From assembly GCF_026151205.1 (NCBI RefSeq), contig NW_026971885.1:1-22778 (forward strand): a stretch of 22,778 nucleotides of DNA, given 5' to 3'. The notes under the pieces are model-generated. The model searched no databases and was not told the origin of the DNA. It saw only the letters and a program-made list of their open reading frames with translations. The translations under genes and the position numbers were made by a program. Origin of the DNA: Bolinopsis microptera (taxonomy: Eukaryota; Ctenophora; Tentaculata; Lobata; Bolinopsidae). Below, piece after piece: positions 20,504 through 22,778 of the stretch (the first letter of the stretch is position 1; the number at the start of each line of letters is the position of its first letter).

Positions 20504-21082
20504 AAAGGAAAAAACCCAAAAACATTAAAAAGCAATGAGGGGAAAAATAAAACTTAGGACTCACAAAAGGGTTAAACCCTTAAAAAAGCAAAAGACCTGG
20601 AAATTTGAATTGTGGAGTAAAAAATGTGGTTGAGGTAAAAAGATGGGTTTTTGGTGCCAGGGGTTTTTTTAAAACAAAAAAAAACGACACCTTTCGTATG
20701 ACCAGAAACTCAGTTTGATTTTTTGTTGGGAAAGGTCCCATAATGAATTGGTAGTTTTGTGGGAAATGTCCCATGTAAAATTCGGATCGCCCCCCTTCCT
20801 GAACAAAGTCCCAGGGAGGAAGTGCCCTTTTCTGAGCCGAGAAAATTTTTAGCTGCCACCCCGTTTCCAAAAAAATGGAACATTATTGGGCAAAAAGTAT
20901 TGGACCATTCTCAACTATAAAATATAATAATATATAATATACCTAACCCGTAATTAATACCTTAATTAACTACACCCAAATTGAACACATCTTTCTTTTC
21001 AAGCTAATTTACTAATTCCCCTGAGCTTTTAAAATGTCATATCAAAACGGATGAAAATTTTCCTTTTTAAAAATTTTTTGTT
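20504..21082. other. Intergenic sequence with a two-copy 33-bp repeat
   Basis: GGGAAAGGTCCCAT at 20728-20741 and GGGAAATGTCCCAT at 20761-20774 begin two tandem copies of a unit of about 33 bp. The minus-strand frame crossing it (20580-20870) shows MGPFPT and MGHFPQ from the same repeat. It is not convincing as a gene. The rest is A/T-rich and unremarkable. Confidence 0.5.
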
Positions 21083-21315
21083 AAAACAAGTTAATTTACT
21101 AATTACTTTATTAATTAATTAAAACAAGTGATTATTTATTTTTTACTAAAATTAACTTATCAATTAATTAAAAACAAGTAATTATTAATCCCCTTATTAA
21201 ATTAATTAAAACAAGTAATTACTAAATAACTTTATTAATATAATTAAAAAGGTGTTTTTAAAAATATATTTACTAAAAATTTAAATTATTAATTAATTTA
21301 AAAAAAAATAATTAC
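21083..21315. repeat. A/T minisatellite, units of ~37-50 bp
   Basis: AAAACAAG starts at 21083, 21121, 21171 and 21208, with a degraded fifth copy at 21246. Each is preceded by TTAATTAATTA-like sequence and followed by TAATTACTTTATTA-like sequence. Spacings of 38, 50 and 37 bases show units of uneven length. The array is nearly all A/T and non-coding. Confidence 0.8.
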
Positions 21316-22239
21316 TTTTCCCTGCTGAGCAAAGAGGTTAAAACCTGAACATGCTTGTCCCCAAAGTAAAAACCCTCTTTTTTTTCGTCCAAACGAAAAT
21401 TTTGTGTAAAATTTTGAAAGGGAAACAAGTTCTGGTGGAATTCCTGTTTCGATGAAAGAAGCTAAAAATTGGTTTTTGGGTACGGTTAAAAAGAAAAAAT
21501 CGATAAAAATATGTTTTCGAAAAATCAGTCTACAAAACCATTACATTCATTTGGATCATATTGACTAATTTTGCAAAAAAAAATTAAAAAATCCCAATAT
21601 GTAAAAAAAAAGGGTTATTTTTGGCCAACCCTTCCTTTCCCACACCTACATTTTTTGGGAAACTGGAATTTCCCGAAACTTGATCTTCGACCTTTTCAAG
21701 TTCATCCGTCCTAGGACGAGGAAAGAGGAAATTCTGGAATCTTGAATTTTTTGGTCCATTCCTCCCTCCTATTACCAATTGAGTCCTGCCATCTTCCATA
21801 GTCCCCACTCTCTGAATTTAGGCATAGTAGTCCCAAGAATATCAGTTTGAATTAACTATATTAATGATGGAAATAAACTACAACTAATCCTTGTAAAAAT
21901 TTGATAAGGTTAAACTTACAGTTTAATGCTTGTCCCTGAAATGAGAAATATATGGGGCCAGCTTGCCTTTATACTTTCTTGAGAAATAAGTTTCACGGAT
22001 GAGTTTTTTGGAGACTGAAAAAATAAATCCCACTCATCAACAGAACGTAAAATTAAATATATTATCAAAGTAAAAAATAAAATATCAAGGCTAATCTAGA
22101 TAAATCGAACTAACGAAGATTAAGAAAGTTTCAAGTTAAACAGTAAAATACCTTTCATGTTGTTTCATGTATTCCATGTGGTGCCCCGGTCGAAGTTTGT
22201 CTGCAAAAGAATAAATTTGAAACTCGAGACTGCACATGT
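21316..22239. other. Intergenic sequence, no gene called
   Basis: A/T-rich unique DNA. A minus-strand frame at 21584-21808 (74 codons) has ordinary amino-acid composition but no motif I recognise and no supporting signals. CATG-rich phrases at about 22156-22180 are a minor local repeat. Confidence 0.5.
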
Positions 22240-22413
22240 GGTTAACATGTAACAGTGGTAACAGTGTGTAAACAGTGTTGGGGTAAAACAGGATACAGTG
22301 TAACAGTGTAACAGTGTACAGGTTTACAGTTGTACAACAGTGTAAACAGTGGTACAAAGGTTAAAACAGTGTAAACAGGAAGTGGGTACAGTGGTAAAAG
22401 TGGTTACACAGTG
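22240..22413. repeat. GTAACAGTG-type microsatellite/minisatellite
   Basis: Repeated ACAGTG cores joined by TAA, GTAA, TAC or GTTAC give an imperfect 9-10 bp period. The cleanest stretch is the TACAGTGTAACAGTGTAACA pattern near 22294-22313. The minus-strand frame at 22136-22357 includes translated repeat (TVTLLHC-like) and is not a gene. Confidence 0.88.
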
Positions 22414-22778
22414 ACTTTTTGGAGTAATAAGAAAAAATGGGGGAAACACGTTTTTATTTTGACGAATTTTTCCAGGTTCCCCAAAGATTTTCCCAGGTCC
22501 CAAGATATATTTGTTTAATTTTACGCCTGGGAAAAAACCAAATCCTATAAACTAAGAACTGTCAAGAGAGATGAAGAAGGATATATATCGGCGCTACTAA
22601 ATCATTAATGTTTTCAAATCCTCTCTACAGAAACCCTCAAATTGTGGGCCCCCGTAAATTTTGGTTGTGCCAATTTCTAAATGTTTTTAAGTTTGAAAAT
22701 AATTTCTAAATTTTCCTCTTGGGGCCCCCGTAGTTGTTTTTTTGCAAAATAAAAAGATTTTTTGAGGGTAAAATTTCC
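22414..22778. other. Right edge with a 76-bp direct repeat
   Basis: GGGCCCCCGTA occurs at 22646-22656 and 22722-22732, and AATTTCTAAAT occurs at about 22672 and 22701. These are traces of a tandem repeat that may continue beyond the window. No gene is seen. Confidence 0.5.

Noticed and set aside
19679-20557. Long proline-rich (plus) and glycine-rich (minus) open frames of 165-292 codons
   Set aside because: They exist only because the C/G-only tandem array lacks stop triplets in several frames on both strands. There is no start context or domain.

Overview
The window looks like non-coding, repeat-rich eukaryotic nuclear DNA, probably from an animal. It has no convincing gene. The longest stop-free frames outside simple repeats are about 60-175 codons. 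They lie on both strands, overlap one another, and show no family motif I recognise. There are no bacterial-style gene tracks, ribosome binding sites, rRNA or complete tRNA. Several kinds of minisatellite, a degenerate TTAGGG-like tract, GA/GC-mixed low-complexity tracts and an ACAGTGTAA-type array together resemble vertebrate, perhaps fish, intergenic DNA. That taxonomic guess is weak. The sequence also reads like unpolished long-read data: homopolymers are very frequent, and copies of one repeat differ mostly in run length. Genuine exons could therefore be hidden by false frameshifts. Layout from left to right: 1-221 is A/T-rich flank with a perfect 8-bp hairpin. 222-1480 is a minisatellite of about 31 units of roughly 36-40 bp. 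1481-3423 is unique sequence with a C-rich stretch at about 2240-2680. 3424-3950 and 3955-4815 are two diverged tandem copies of one module; the second carries about 320 extra bases, and an inverted pair of CAGGGGCGGTT-like ends lies nearby. 5223-5266 is a poly-C tract running into a GC palindrome. About 7500-9790 is a C-rich, T-run-poor island with broken open frames on the plus strand, the only part that might hold a decayed or frameshifted coding sequence. 9791-12190 is A/T-rich. 12200-12380 is a small CpG-rich cluster of a hairpin, a 16-bp perfect palindrome and a two-tetrad G-quadruplex motif. About 14280-18400 alternates A/T-rich DNA with CpG-rich patches; it holds a tRNA A-box match, GC hairpins, an inverted TTAGGG-like tract, a G4 motif and scattered GAGAGCGCGC motifs. 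19831-20503 is a (CCCCTGT)-type array. 21083-21315 is an A/T minisatellite, 22240-22413 is a GTAACAGTG-type array, and the window ends in a short 76-bp-period repeat. No set of genes can be said to work together. The most unusual structures are the duplicated module at 3.4-4.8 kb, the structured CpG cluster at 12.2-12.4 kb and the head-to-head telomere-like tract at 16.57-16.66 kb.
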